NCBI GenBank assembly: GCA_902168205.1
Contig: CABHOK010000011.1
Span: forward strand, 434,001-498,000
Source of the DNA: an uncultured Chitinophaga sp.
GTDB taxonomy: Bacteria; Bacteroidota; Bacteroidia; Cytophagales; Cyclobacteriaceae
Direction of reading: 5' to 3'
Length of the DNA stretch: 64,000 nt
Shown piece after piece: positions 17,993 to 26,286 of the stretch; position 1 is the first letter of the stretch; each line of letters opens with the position of its first letter. A program made the position numbers and the translations under genes. The notes beneath the pieces are model-generated. The model had not been told where the DNA came from, searched no databases, and worked only from the letters and a program-made list of their open reading frames with translations.

Positions 17993-18976
17993 ATGCAGCA
18001 GATGAAGTATCTTATAGCGTTTAGTGTTGTTGTAACGCTGCTGTTGGCGAATACCCGTATAGCCTCGGGACAGACGGTTTACAAAGACAAATATACCGTA
18101 GCGCAAGATGGAAGCGGAGATTATAAAACACTGCAGGAGGCAATCAATGCCTGCAAGGTATTTCCGGATGGCAGGATCACAATTTACCTCAAACCCGGTA
18201 TATATCGAGAAAAGGTAGAAGTATACTCCTGGACTAATAAAATTTCATTGTTAGGAGAAGATGCTGCTACTACCATTATCTCATTCGATGATTATTCAGG
18301 CAAGGGATCGCACAATACATTTACTTCTTATACTGTAAAAGTTATAGGCGATGATTTTTATGCCGAGAATATAACGTTTGAGAATGCTGCCGGTCCTGTA
18401 GGACAAGCTGTAGCGCTGCATGTAGAAGGCGACCGTTGTGTCTTTAAAAATTGCAGGTTTCTGGGTAACCAGGATACGATCTATACCGGAGGTGATAGCA
18501 GTCGTCAGTACTTCAGTCATTGCTATATAGAAGGAACAACCGATTTTATCTTCGGAGCAGCAACAGCTGTATTTGAAGATTGCACGATACACAGCAAGAA
18601 AAACTCATACGTAACAGCAGCGTCTACGCCAGAAGGTAAGCTATACGGATATGTATTCCTCAACTGTAAACTCACAGCAGCACCAGAAGTAACCAAAGTA
18701 TATTTAGGGCGTCCGTGGCGGAACTATGCCAAGACAGTTTTTGTGAACTGCGAACTGGGCGAACATATACTGCCGGAAGGCTGGCACAACTGGAGCAAAC
18801 CGGATGCAGAGAAGACGACATTCTATGCTGAGTATAATTCTTCAGGTAAAGGTGCCAACGCAGCAGCACGCGTGCCGTGGTCGCACCAGCTCAATAAAAA
18901 AGAAGCACAGCTCTATACAGTTAATAAAATATTGGCAGGTACGGACGGATGGAACGGGGCGATAAAATCAAGATAA
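17993..18976 (+). CDS. CE8 pectin methylesterase, copy 1
   Basis: About 327 residues from ATG 17993 (or 18002). Earlier in-frame ATGs overlap the GH43 gene, and only the later starts give a signal peptide (ending IASGQ). Family CE8 removes methyl esters from homogalacturonan. Catalytic signatures, counted from 17993: GQAVAL with Gln138, NQDT with Gln160 and Asp161, DFIFG with Asp184, and LGRPW with Arg240. The product is low-ester pectate, the substrate of the PL1 and PL9 lyases. It starts 10 bases after GH43, and the next gene is a tandem paralogue. Confidence 0.93.
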   Translation: MQQMKYLIAFSVVVTLLLANTRIASGQTVYKDKYTVAQDGSGDYKTLQEAINACKVFPDGRITIYLKPGIYREKVEVYSWTNKISLLGEDAATTIISFDDYSGKGSHNTFTSYTVKVIGDDFYAENITFENAAGPVGQAVALHVEGDRCVFKNCRFLGNQDTIYTGGDSSRQYFSHCYIEGTTDFIFGAATAVFEDCTIHSKKNSYVTAASTPEGKLYGYVFLNCKLTAAPEVTKVYLGRPWRNYAKTVFVNCELGEHILPEGWHNWSKPDAEKTTFYAEYNSSGKGANAAARVPWSHQLNKKEAQLYTVNKILAGTDGWNGAIKSR

Positions 18977-18978
18977 TC

Positions 18979-19932
18979 ATGCGTAGATGTATATTTATAT
19001 TGATACTGGTATTCCCGATGTTTTTACAGGCGCAGGTAAAATATGATTTTACAGTGGCTGCCGATGGCACCGGTACATTTCGCACGGTACAGGAGGCGAT
19101 TAATGCCGTTCCTGATTTCAGGAAGAATCAAACGACCATTTATATCCGGAATGGTATATATAAAGAGAAGCTGGTGTTGCCCACGTGCAAGACGAATGTG
19201 AAGTTTGTCGGTGAAGACGTGATGAAGACAATATTGACATTCGATGATTTTGCACAGAAGAAAAATCGCTTTGGCGAGGAGATGGGTACAACGGGTTCAT
19301 CGAGTTTTTTTGTTTTCGGAGATGATTTCACTGCGGAGAATATCACGTTCGAGAATTCCGCTGGTGCTGTCGGACAAGCCGTTGCTGTACGCATTGATGG
19401 CGATCGCGTAACATTTCGGAACTGCAGGTTCCTCGGGAATCAGGATACATTATATCCGCACGGAGAAAAAAGCAGGCAATACTATAAAGATTGTTATATC
19501 GAAGGAACCGTAGATTTTATATTTGGTTGGTCTACTGCCGTGTTTGATGGTTGCACAATTTTCTGCAAGTCGAATGGTTATGTAACGGCGGCCTCTACAT
19601 TGCAGGAGACTCCCTATGGATTTGTATTCATCAACAGTAAAATTACCGGGAGTGCTGCGGAAGGTTCATTTTATTTGGGACGACCATGGAGACCTTTTGC
19701 TAAGACAGTTTTTGTAAATTGCTACCTCGATAAACAGATCAAACCGGAAGGCTGGCATAATTGGGACAAGAAAGATGCAGAGAAGACAGCTTACTATGCC
19801 GAGTATAAATCGAAAGGACCAGGTGCCGATGATAAAGCGCGCGTAAGCTGGTCGCACCAGTTAACGGATGAAGAGGTGAAGGCATTTACGGTCGAGAAGA
19901 TTTTTGGAGATTGGGGAGTCGTTGTCCGTTAA
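18979..19932 (+). CDS. CE8 pectin methylesterase, copy 2
   Basis: About 317 residues from ATG 18979, two bases after the stop of the first copy; an upstream in-frame ATG at 18949 lies inside that gene. Signal peptide ends LQAQ. Catalytic positions, counted from 18979: Gln133 (GQAVAV), Gln155 and Asp156 (NQDT), Asp179 (DFIFG) and a later LGRPW arginine. It has an insertion FAQKKNRFGEEMGTTGSSS not found in copy 1, close to the substrate cleft in this fold, so the pair may differ in pattern of de-esterification (inference). Confidence 0.93.
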   Translation: MRRCIFILILVFPMFLQAQVKYDFTVAADGTGTFRTVQEAINAVPDFRKNQTTIYIRNGIYKEKLVLPTCKTNVKFVGEDVMKTILTFDDFAQKKNRFGEEMGTTGSSSFFVFGDDFTAENITFENSAGAVGQAVAVRIDGDRVTFRNCRFLGNQDTLYPHGEKSRQYYKDCYIEGTVDFIFGWSTAVFDGCTIFCKSNGYVTAASTLQETPYGFVFINSKITGSAAEGSFYLGRPWRPFAKTVFVNCYLDKQIKPEGWHNWDKKDAEKTAYYAEYKSKGPGADDKARVSWSHQLTDEEVKAFTVEKIFGDWGVVVR

Positions 19933-20020
19933 TCGTTATCCGTGCATGCACTTTTAACGTTGTGTCTCCTTCGTGTTCTGTGCAATTGGATTTTGAAATA
20001 GTAACTATAAATATATACAC

Positions 20021-20359
20021 ATGCCGGTTTTACGAGCGAAGGATGCAGTGATTACAAAAGTTAAGGATGGTGTCGAAAGAAGACTGATTTACACCAACGA
20101 CCTGATGACAGCAGTTATTGATTTTAGCAATGGCCCCTGGAGCGAGCCGGAGCCTCCGCATTATCATGTGCATGAACAAACTACTTATGTAGCAGAAGGG
20201 GAGATTATCTTCTTTTGTGAAGGTGAACCCGATCAACGTTTACGTGCCGGTGATATGTTCAGCGTCCCATCGAATAAAAAACATACCATCCAGTTGCTTA
20301 CCAAACACGTTCGCCTTATCGACAGTTTTAATCCGATACGACAGGAATTCATTTCTTGA
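20021..20359 (+). CDS. kdgF: KdgF-like cupin, unsaturated uronate-opening enzyme
   Basis: 112-residue single-domain cupin. The metal-binding motif is PHYHVHEQ (His47, His49, Gln53) with His88 in PSNKKHTI, matching the two His, Gln and His set of KdgF. The end DSFNPIRQEF matches the conserved KdgF C-terminus. KdgF converts 4,5-unsaturated galacturonate from pectin lyases and GH105 into the linear ketone that feeds the 2-keto-3-deoxygluconate pathway. No signal peptide, so cytoplasmic. It is followed after one base by the esterase gene. Assignment rests on motif pattern and context; a generic cupin is the alternative. Confidence 0.78.
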   Translation: MPVLRAKDAVITKVKDGVERRLIYTNDLMTAVIDFSNGPWSEPEPPHYHVHEQTTYVAEGEIIFFCEGEPDQRLRAGDMFSVPSNKKHTIQLLTKHVRLIDSFNPIRQEFIS

Positions 20360-20360
20360 T

Positions 20361-22322
20361 ATGCGTGCCGCGGTTGTCATTTTTCTTCTGGGTATAAGTT
20401 GCCTTACAGCAAAAGGTCAGAAGCTATATAGTGTTTTTGACTGGAAAGCCGAATATACACTAAACACATACCTGCTTCAGCAGGTACACGGGCAGTATGA
20501 TGCCAGAAGGAAAACTTTGCAGCAGGCGCTTCAATCACGCGAAGCCATGCTGGCCTATCGTGAAGAATGCAAGGCTCGGTATAAAAAAATACTGGGCGAA
20601 TTACCAGCGAAGACAAGTCTCAATACAAAAGTAGTTGGTGTCATAAAACAGAACAGGTATCGTATTGAGAAGATTGTCTACGAAAGTATACCGGGACATC
20701 ATGTTACGTCCAATCTATATATACCAGAAGGTAAAGGCCCCTTTCCTGCAGTGCTGTTGTTTTGCGGGCACGAACAGGAATCAAAAGCAACCGAGTCGTA
20801 CCAGAAAACGGCAATCCTGTTTGCACAGCATGGCTTTGTTGTATTTGTCATTGACCCGATATCACAGGGCGAACGTCATCAGCTTACAGATAAAGATGCA
20901 AAACCTGTTACACGCGGAGGTACCACCGAGCACACACTGGTGAACGCAGCTGCCAATCTTGTCGGCAGTGGAGCAGTAGCCTATGAGTTGTGGGACAATG
21001 TTCGTGGATTGGACTATCTCGTTACGCGACCCGAAGTGGATAAAGAACGAATTGGTTGTCTTGGTAATTCCGGAGGCGGTACACAAACCACATACTATAT
21101 CGCATTTGACGAACGTATAAAGGTGGCAGCTCCGTGCAGCTTCATCGCGCGTAGAGAACGAAACCTGGAGTTGATGGGCGCAAGCGATGGTTGTCAGCAT
21201 ATACCGTATGAAGGCAGCGAACAACTGGAGATCAGCGACTTCCTCATTGCCTTTGCGCCCAAGCCTCTGTTAATACTCGCAGGACGTTATGACTTTGTTG
21301 ACTATACCGGTGCAGAAGAAGTATATAACGAGTTGAAGCAAGTATATTCTGTTTTGAACAAGCCGGACCAGGTAAGTCTTTTTACAGTCGAAGATGGTCA
21401 TGGAATATCCAGGCCAAAACGTGAAGCTGCTGTACAATGGTTTTGCAAGTGGCTATATGCAAAAGATGAACCTGTAACAGAAGGATCGTTAATCACGCTT
21501 TCACAAAAGGAATTGAACTGCACCGTGAGCGCACAGGTAAACGGTGATTTTAAAAATGAAGTAAATGATATCGCCCGTGCATCCGCAGTCGCGCGGATGT
21601 TGCAGCAAAAGCGCTTGTCTCTGTCGCTTGCTGAAAAAGTAAGAACAGCTTTGCGGATTGCACCACTTGAAAGTGCTGTTGTTGTAGAGGACAAGAGCAT
21701 CGTTCAACGGGAGGGCTATACGGTTCATAAATCCATTGTTAGGAAGGAGGGTGAGGTTCCGCTTCCCGTATTAACGGTTTACCCTGAAGGGGAAGTTCGC
21801 GAAACGATTCTGTGGCTACACGAACAGGGCAAGCAAAAGATAGCCGATAGTACTGTACTGATAAAAGAGTACCTGGCGCGTAGCTATGCCGTTGTAATGG
21901 CCGACCTGCGCGGGCTGGGAGAGATGAAAGACCTCGCTTCATTCAATGACGCCAAATACTATAACCAGGAGTATCGCAATGCTATGATTGCCCTGCATGT
22001 TGGAAAGCCATTAGTGAGTCAGCGAACGATAGATGTTATTACCCTGGCAGACTATATCTATCAACAGGAACGATTGTCTAAAAGTAATATACATATTATG
22101 GCGAACGGTATTGCTGCATTGTCGGTTTTGCATGCTGCCGTTCTCGACAGCCGGTTGAAGAAGCTTACGATATCGCAGTTGTTGCCATCGTTCACAGCTA
22201 TCTATACCGATCCTACACGGTTGAATTGGTATTCATCGGTTGTTCCAAATGTGCTTGCTTATTATGATATCCCCGATCTTGTTGCCTATTTAAAAGATCG
22301 CGGTGCAATGGCTAATCCCTAA
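20361..22322 (+). CDS. Secreted alpha/beta-hydrolase esterase with two hydrolase-like halves
   Basis: About 653 residues from ATG 20361, one base after the kdgF stop; an upstream ATG in the same frame (20217) lies inside kdgF. Signal peptide ends TAKGQ. The N-terminal half is a complete alpha/beta hydrolase of the acetyl-xylan-esterase-like type: nucleophile Ser237 in GNSGGGTQT, Asp in LILAGRYDFVDY and His in EDGHGISRPK. The C-terminal half (about 430-653) repeats the fold, but the nucleophile-elbow position reads ANGIAA with Asn582, so it is probably non-catalytic. Context suggests removal of acetyl or other ester groups from pectin; relation to CE7, CE15 or CE19 cannot be settled by eye. 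A terminator follows. Confidence 0.7.
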   Translation: MRAAVVIFLLGISCLTAKGQKLYSVFDWKAEYTLNTYLLQQVHGQYDARRKTLQQALQSREAMLAYREECKARYKKILGELPAKTSLNTKVVGVIKQNRYRIEKIVYESIPGHHVTSNLYIPEGKGPFPAVLLFCGHEQESKATESYQKTAILFAQHGFVVFVIDPISQGERHQLTDKDAKPVTRGGTTEHTLVNAAANLVGSGAVAYELWDNVRGLDYLVTRPEVDKERIGCLGNSGGGTQTTYYIAFDERIKVAAPCSFIARRERNLELMGASDGCQHIPYEGSEQLEISDFLIAFAPKPLLILAGRYDFVDYTGAEEVYNELKQVYSVLNKPDQVSLFTVEDGHGISRPKREAAVQWFCKWLYAKDEPVTEGSLITLSQKELNCTVSAQVNGDFKNEVNDIARASAVARMLQQKRLSLSLAEKVRTALRIAPLESAVVVEDKSIVQREGYTVHKSIVRKEGEVPLPVLTVYPEGEVRETILWLHEQGKQKIADSTVLIKEYLARSYAVVMADLRGLGEMKDLASFNDAKYYNQEYRNAMIALHVGKPLVSQRTIDVITLADYIYQQERLSKSNIHIMANGIAALSVLHAAVLDSRLKKLTISQLLPSFTAIYTDPTRLNWYSSVVPNVLAYYDIPDLVAYLKDRGAMANP

Positions 22323-22324
22323 AA

Positions 22325-22358
22325 TGAAAAAGCCCTGCCGGATAAGCAGAGCTTTTCA
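22325..22358. terminator. Bidirectional terminator between the esterase and PepSY genes
   Basis: Stem AAAAGC/GCTTTT (22328-22333 with 22351-22356) with inner CTGC/GCAG pairing, lying between two convergent genes. Arms are A-rich on one side and T-rich on the other. Confidence 0.75.
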
Positions 22359-22381
22359 TGCTTTAAATTATAGTCTCGATT

Positions 22382-23656
22382 TTAGCTAACAGTAATTTCT
22401 TTTTTGCCGATCAGGGGTACATCAATCGAGGATTGCTTCTTTGCAGCTTTTTTATTCTTCTTTTTCTTTTCTTTGCTCAGGCGGTTTATCCAGAGTATAG
22501 TTCCTGTAATTGGGAATGTTACACCAGCTACACAGGCGAGAAATGCTATAATTCTTCCTGCCGTGCCACCGATGGAACCTACGTGTATCGGGTAAAATAT
22601 ACCGCGTACACGTTGCCCGAGATTTCGATCTTTATAGAGGGCAGTTCCCAGCAGTTTGCCGGTATATTGATCGAAGAAATATTGATCCGATGCTTTCTCA
22701 TGAACCGGATCGATCGGCATCACCGTAACGGCATACGCAGCCGTTGAATCTTTAGGTTTATTAACGGTATAAAAAACAGCATTCGGAACCTGGTGCTGTG
22801 CAATCTCCAGTATCTGATCTATACCCATAGGAGCTGTGCTGGCAGCAACTGATATAGGAGGCTCGGGGCGTTTGTTCTCCGTTCCGGTTATCCAATATAT
22901 ACCATTGTTGAACCACTCGAACGACCAGGCAAGGCCGGTAAATGCAAAGGCAAACAGAAATATAGCGGTATAGAAACCAATCACTACGTGCAGGTCGTGG
23001 TTGATGCGTTTCCATCCCGCCCATTTTAAGGTAAGATGCTGTTTCAGTTTTGCCTTCGTCTTCGGCCACCAGAGAATGATGCCGGTAATCAGGATGAAGA
23101 GGAATATAGATGTACTGATGCCTACAATGAGTTTACCAACGTCACCCGCCAATAACCAGCGATGCAGTGAGAACATGGTAAAGAAGAATGAGTTTCGATG
23201 GGTATATAAACTGATGACTTCACTGGTATATGGATTTACGAACGCCTGGCTTCCGCCTCCTCCGCCTTTACCAGCTTCCGGTTTTTTGCCTTCGCCTTTT
23301 TTGCCACCCTCTTTTTCAGAGGATTTTTTGTCTTCGCGTTTCTTCTGTCCGTCACGATTACCTTTTTCTTTTTTCTCTTCACTGTACGATAGCTCCAGAG
23401 ACCGGGTGGGGTCGCTATATACTTTGGCACTGGTAACCGATATACCTTTTACATTCTTTTGGAGCGCAGTAGCTGCGTCATCAATCGATACACGTTTCTC
23501 ACCGGGTGCTACTGTATATCGCTCCGGGTATATATACATCTGCAACTCTTTTTCAAACACAAGCGTGGCGCCTGTAAAGCACACAATCATAATCACAATG
23601 CCGGCCGCCAGACTCAGGTACAGGTGAATGTTTCTCCAGAAATTTTTCATCAGCAA
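22382..23656 (-). CDS. PepSY-associated TM-domain membrane protein
   Basis: 424 residues with four hydrophobic membrane segments (about 10-33, 165-195, 220-242 and 365-390). The start, MKNFWRNIHLYLSLAAGIVIMIVCFTGATLVFEKEL, is typical of PepSY-TM (PiuB-like) inner-membrane proteins, which accompany siderophore receptors and are thought to reduce or release iron at the inner membrane. Residues 92-136 are an insert made almost only of Lys, Glu, Gly, Ser and Asp, ending in a five-glycine run, in the periplasmic loop; a second lysine-rich run lies near the C-terminus. It follows the TonB receptor on the same strand but is separated from it by a terminator. Confidence 0.85.
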   Translation of the reverse strand: MLMKNFWRNIHLYLSLAAGIVIMIVCFTGATLVFEKELQMYIYPERYTVAPGEKRVSIDDAATALQKNVKGISVTSAKVYSDPTRSLELSYSEEKKEKGNRDGQKKREDKKSSEKEGGKKGEGKKPEAGKGGGGGSQAFVNPYTSEVISLYTHRNSFFFTMFSLHRWLLAGDVGKLIVGISTSIFLFILITGIILWWPKTKAKLKQHLTLKWAGWKRINHDLHVVIGFYTAIFLFAFAFTGLAWSFEWFNNGIYWITGTENKRPEPPISVAASTAPMGIDQILEIAQHQVPNAVFYTVNKPKDSTAAYAVTVMPIDPVHEKASDQYFFDQYTGKLLGTALYKDRNLGQRVRGIFYPIHVGSIGGTAGRIIAFLACVAGVTFPITGTILWINRLSKEKKKKNKKAAKKQSSIDVPLIGKKEITVS

Positions 23657-23734
23657 TTTTTTAAGTTACGAGCTGTGTGTTAAAATTTTTAGTGTGTGCG
23701 GGAGTGAGGTATTCCTTCAAGGTTCGATCATATT

Positions 23735-23770
23735 AAAAACACAGAACCACCTGGTGTCAGGTGGCTTGTG
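23735..23770 (-). terminator. Terminator of the siderophore-receptor gene
   Basis: Read on the minus strand, a CCACCTG/CAGGTGG stem with a four-base loop, extended by outer CAC/GTG pairing, is followed by a T tract (the A run at 23735-23739 on the plus strand). Confidence 0.75.
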
Positions 23771-23793
23771 AATTTATACTATCGTGATTGTAA

Positions 23794-26169
23794 TTACCAT
23801 TTATAACTTACCGTTGCGGAGAACATGCGTGGTGCGATCGGGTTCACGCTGTTGTCATCGTGTACGTTATAGCTGAGTTCGTTCAACAGGTTTGATACTT
23901 TTACGCGAAGTGAAACCTGTTGCAAGGTATAACCTGCTGAAAGATCGAACAGGAAGTAATTCGGTATCTCCATCAGTTTATACGTATCGTTTGCTACGGT
24001 TGTACGTGTTGATCTTCCGGCTACGCGATCACCAACATAAAATGTAGTGAAGCCGAGATTGAAGTTTTTCAGAACATTGTCTGCGAAAGTATAGTATACG
24101 CTGGCGTTAGCGGTGTGTTGCGGGTTGTAACGCAGACGGCTGTTATTAATATACTGTGAGCTTTCTGTATAGCGTGTGTCGTTGTAACTGTAACCAGCGA
24201 TTACCGATATACCATTGATCGGTTTGCTCATAATATCTAACTCAAGACCTTTGCTGGTAACTTCACCGGCAAGCTCCTGCGGGTTAGACTGATTAACCGC
24301 ATCTGCAGGTATAGGCAGTACAGATTGCGCCAGATTGCTGTTCACAATGCGGTAAGCTGTTATGTTAGCAGAAAGAAGTCCTTTCAGGAATTCGTTCTTG
24401 ATACCAACTTCGTATTGATCAATAACAGAAGGAGCGAGGCGTTGATTGTTCACATCAAGACCGGTGTTAAGCGTAAAGGAGTTTGCATAGCTGGCAAATA
24501 CAGACATCTCTTTCAACGGCTGATATACCAGTCCTACTCGTGGACTAAAGGCATCGTCATACGTTTCATTATTGCCCGTGCCTGATTCCATATAGCTATA
24601 GCGGAGTCCTGCGAGCAATTTTACTTTTTCAACAACCGTGATAAGATCCTGTACATATACACCTACACGGGTAAGCGGGTTTTCGGTAATCGTATTCAGG
24701 CGTATAGCCGGTATATCGGTGCGTTGCTGATAGCGCGACAGATCATATATATTGATGGTATCATATACGTTCTTGTTCCCCAATGCTGCATTCTCGTAAA
24801 CATAGGCAAGTGCTTTGTTTGTATACTTATCGTTATCAGCACCTACCAATACCTGGTGTTTGATGGAACCGGTTGAAAATTTACCCGTAAGATTTACCTG
24901 TGCTATATAGTAGTCCTGATCAGTACCCGAACGTTGCAAACCTCTTACCCAGCGTCCGTCAGTAGCTACAAATTGTCCTGATGCATTCGGACGAGTTGTT
25001 CCATACTGATCGTTGTAATATCCCTGGTAAGATCCCAATACGTTGATAGACCAGTTGCTGTTCAGTGCATGGTTAATGGTTACCGTAGCACTTTTCTGTT
25101 CAGCTTCATAGTACGACCAGCTGGCTCCGAGAAAACGGCTGCGTGGTATATTTGCAATTTCGTAGTTGATCGCTCCTGTACCATAATCGAGTGTGCGGTT
25201 GTCTTTCAGGTAATCTCCTTCAATAACGATCTCTGTATTTTTACCAGCTTTTACCAGGAACGAAGGATTGAAATATATACGGTCGGATTTTACTTCATCG
25301 CGGAAGCTTCTTGCATTTTCATAACTGGTGTTGATGCGATAGGCAACTTTGCTGCTGTTGTTTACAGATCCATATATATCCAGTGAAGGTTTATAGTAAT
25401 CATAGCTGCCTGTACGGAATGATATCTCGCCACCGTCTTGGAATTTAGGTTTCTTGGTAACAAGGTTCAGCACACCACCAGCTGTTACGTTTCCAAACAG
25501 AATCGCGGCACTTCCTTTTAGTACTTCTACGCGTTCCAGTCCGCTTATCTCCGGCATCACACCGTTGTTATAGCGAACACCGTTTTTAAATGTATTGCTG
25601 CTTCCGTAGCTAAAGCCACGTCCTGCTATTTCTTCCTGTACACCCCCGGTGGTTCCCATCAGGTATATACCGCTGGTGTTAGCCAGTACATCGCTGAGGC
25701 GACCTACCTGCTGGTTTTCCAAAACGGTTTTATCAATCACAATTATACTTTGCGGAAGATCCATTGGTTTGATACCGGCCTTGCCGATCTCCACCGTTTT
25801 TTCATTCAGGCTTCGCGTATCGCTTACCACAATCTCTGCGAGTTGTTCAGAGCTTTCGGATAAGGAGAAATCAACTACCGTGGTTTCGTTGGCCGTAACT
25901 TCGACTTGTTTTTCCTGCGGTTGAAATCCTACAAAAGAGGTGATGAGGGTGTAGCTTCCTGCCTTCACATTTTTGAGCGTAAAAGAGCCATCTTCTGCAG
26001 TGATGGTTCCCTTGTTATTCTCTTTCAAGGCCACATTAACAAAGGCAGCGGGTTGCCCATCGCTCGTTTTAACAAAACCTTTTACAGTACCTTGCTGGGC
26101 CAGGGCAGCAATGCTAACGATACTGAAAATCAATACAATAAAGACCTTGCCGGTAGAGGTAGCAATCAT
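23794..26169 (-). CDS. TonB-dependent siderophore-type receptor
   Basis: 791-residue outer-membrane receptor: signal peptide (to about residue 24, ALAQ), a carboxypeptidase-regulatory-like domain (about 25-110), a plug with LPQSIIVIDKTVLENQQVGRLSDVLANTSGIY, EEIAGRGFSYGSSNTFKNGVR and ERVEVLKGSAAILFGNVTAGGVLNLVTKKP, then a 22-strand-type barrel ending in VSYKW. These plug motifs are those of FhuA/FpvA-like siderophore receptors, not SusC. The PepSY gene downstream and an inverted repeat just upstream of the start support iron uptake under iron-responsive control. Confidence 0.9.
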   Translation of the reverse strand: MIATSTGKVFIVLIFSIVSIAALAQQGTVKGFVKTSDGQPAAFVNVALKENNKGTITAEDGSFTLKNVKAGSYTLITSFVGFQPQEKQVEVTANETTVVDFSLSESSEQLAEIVVSDTRSLNEKTVEIGKAGIKPMDLPQSIIVIDKTVLENQQVGRLSDVLANTSGIYLMGTTGGVQEEIAGRGFSYGSSNTFKNGVRYNNGVMPEISGLERVEVLKGSAAILFGNVTAGGVLNLVTKKPKFQDGGEISFRTGSYDYYKPSLDIYGSVNNSSKVAYRINTSYENARSFRDEVKSDRIYFNPSFLVKAGKNTEIVIEGDYLKDNRTLDYGTGAINYEIANIPRSRFLGASWSYYEAEQKSATVTINHALNSNWSINVLGSYQGYYNDQYGTTRPNASGQFVATDGRWVRGLQRSGTDQDYYIAQVNLTGKFSTGSIKHQVLVGADNDKYTNKALAYVYENAALGNKNVYDTINIYDLSRYQQRTDIPAIRLNTITENPLTRVGVYVQDLITVVEKVKLLAGLRYSYMESGTGNNETYDDAFSPRVGLVYQPLKEMSVFASYANSFTLNTGLDVNNQRLAPSVIDQYEVGIKNEFLKGLLSANITAYRIVNSNLAQSVLPIPADAVNQSNPQELAGEVTSKGLELDIMSKPINGISVIAGYSYNDTRYTESSQYINNSRLRYNPQHTANASVYYTFADNVLKNFNLGFTTFYVGDRVAGRSTRTTVANDTYKLMEIPNYFLFDLSAGYTLQQVSLRVKVSNLLNELSYNVHDDNSVNPIAPRMFSATVSYKW

Positions 26170-26181
26170 AATTTATTTAGA

Positions 26182-26224
26182 CTTATTTTAAACAGTGCAA
26201 ATGTATATCTCTGTTTAGAATAAG
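26182..26224 (-). promoter_or_regulatory. Inverted repeat before the siderophore receptor, candidate iron-regulator site
   Basis: CTTATTTTAAACAG (26182-26195) and CTGTTTAGAATAAG (26211-26224) are inverted repeats matching at 13 of 14 positions around a 15-base spacer, 13 bases upstream of the ATG. The arms contain TTTAGA..TTTTAAA-like sequence similar to AT-rich Fur boxes proposed for Bacteroidota. That it is a Fur site is inference. Confidence 0.5.
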
Positions 26225-26235
26225 TACAAATAAGC

Positions 26236-26260
26236 AAGGGGATTAATTTATAATCCCCTT
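26236..26260 (-). terminator. Terminator-like hairpin after uxaA
   Basis: A perfect ten-pair stem AAGGGGATTA/TAATCCCCTT (26236-26245 with 26251-26260) with a five-base loop, 27 bases beyond the uxaA stop on the minus strand. The T tract is weak. Confidence 0.65.
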
Positions 26261-26286
26261 TCTATAGCACTTTTGGTGTGTTTTGA

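Noticed and set aside
19976-19990. GTGCAATTGGATT upstream of kdgF as another copy of the shared operator
   Set aside because: Only the left half matches the 12-mer; the right half and the central CG are missing.
23001-23627. 208-codon plus-strand ORF opposite the PepSY gene
   Set aside because: It is the antisense shadow of a clear membrane protein and its proline, serine and phenylalanine runs mirror the Lys/Glu/Gly insert.
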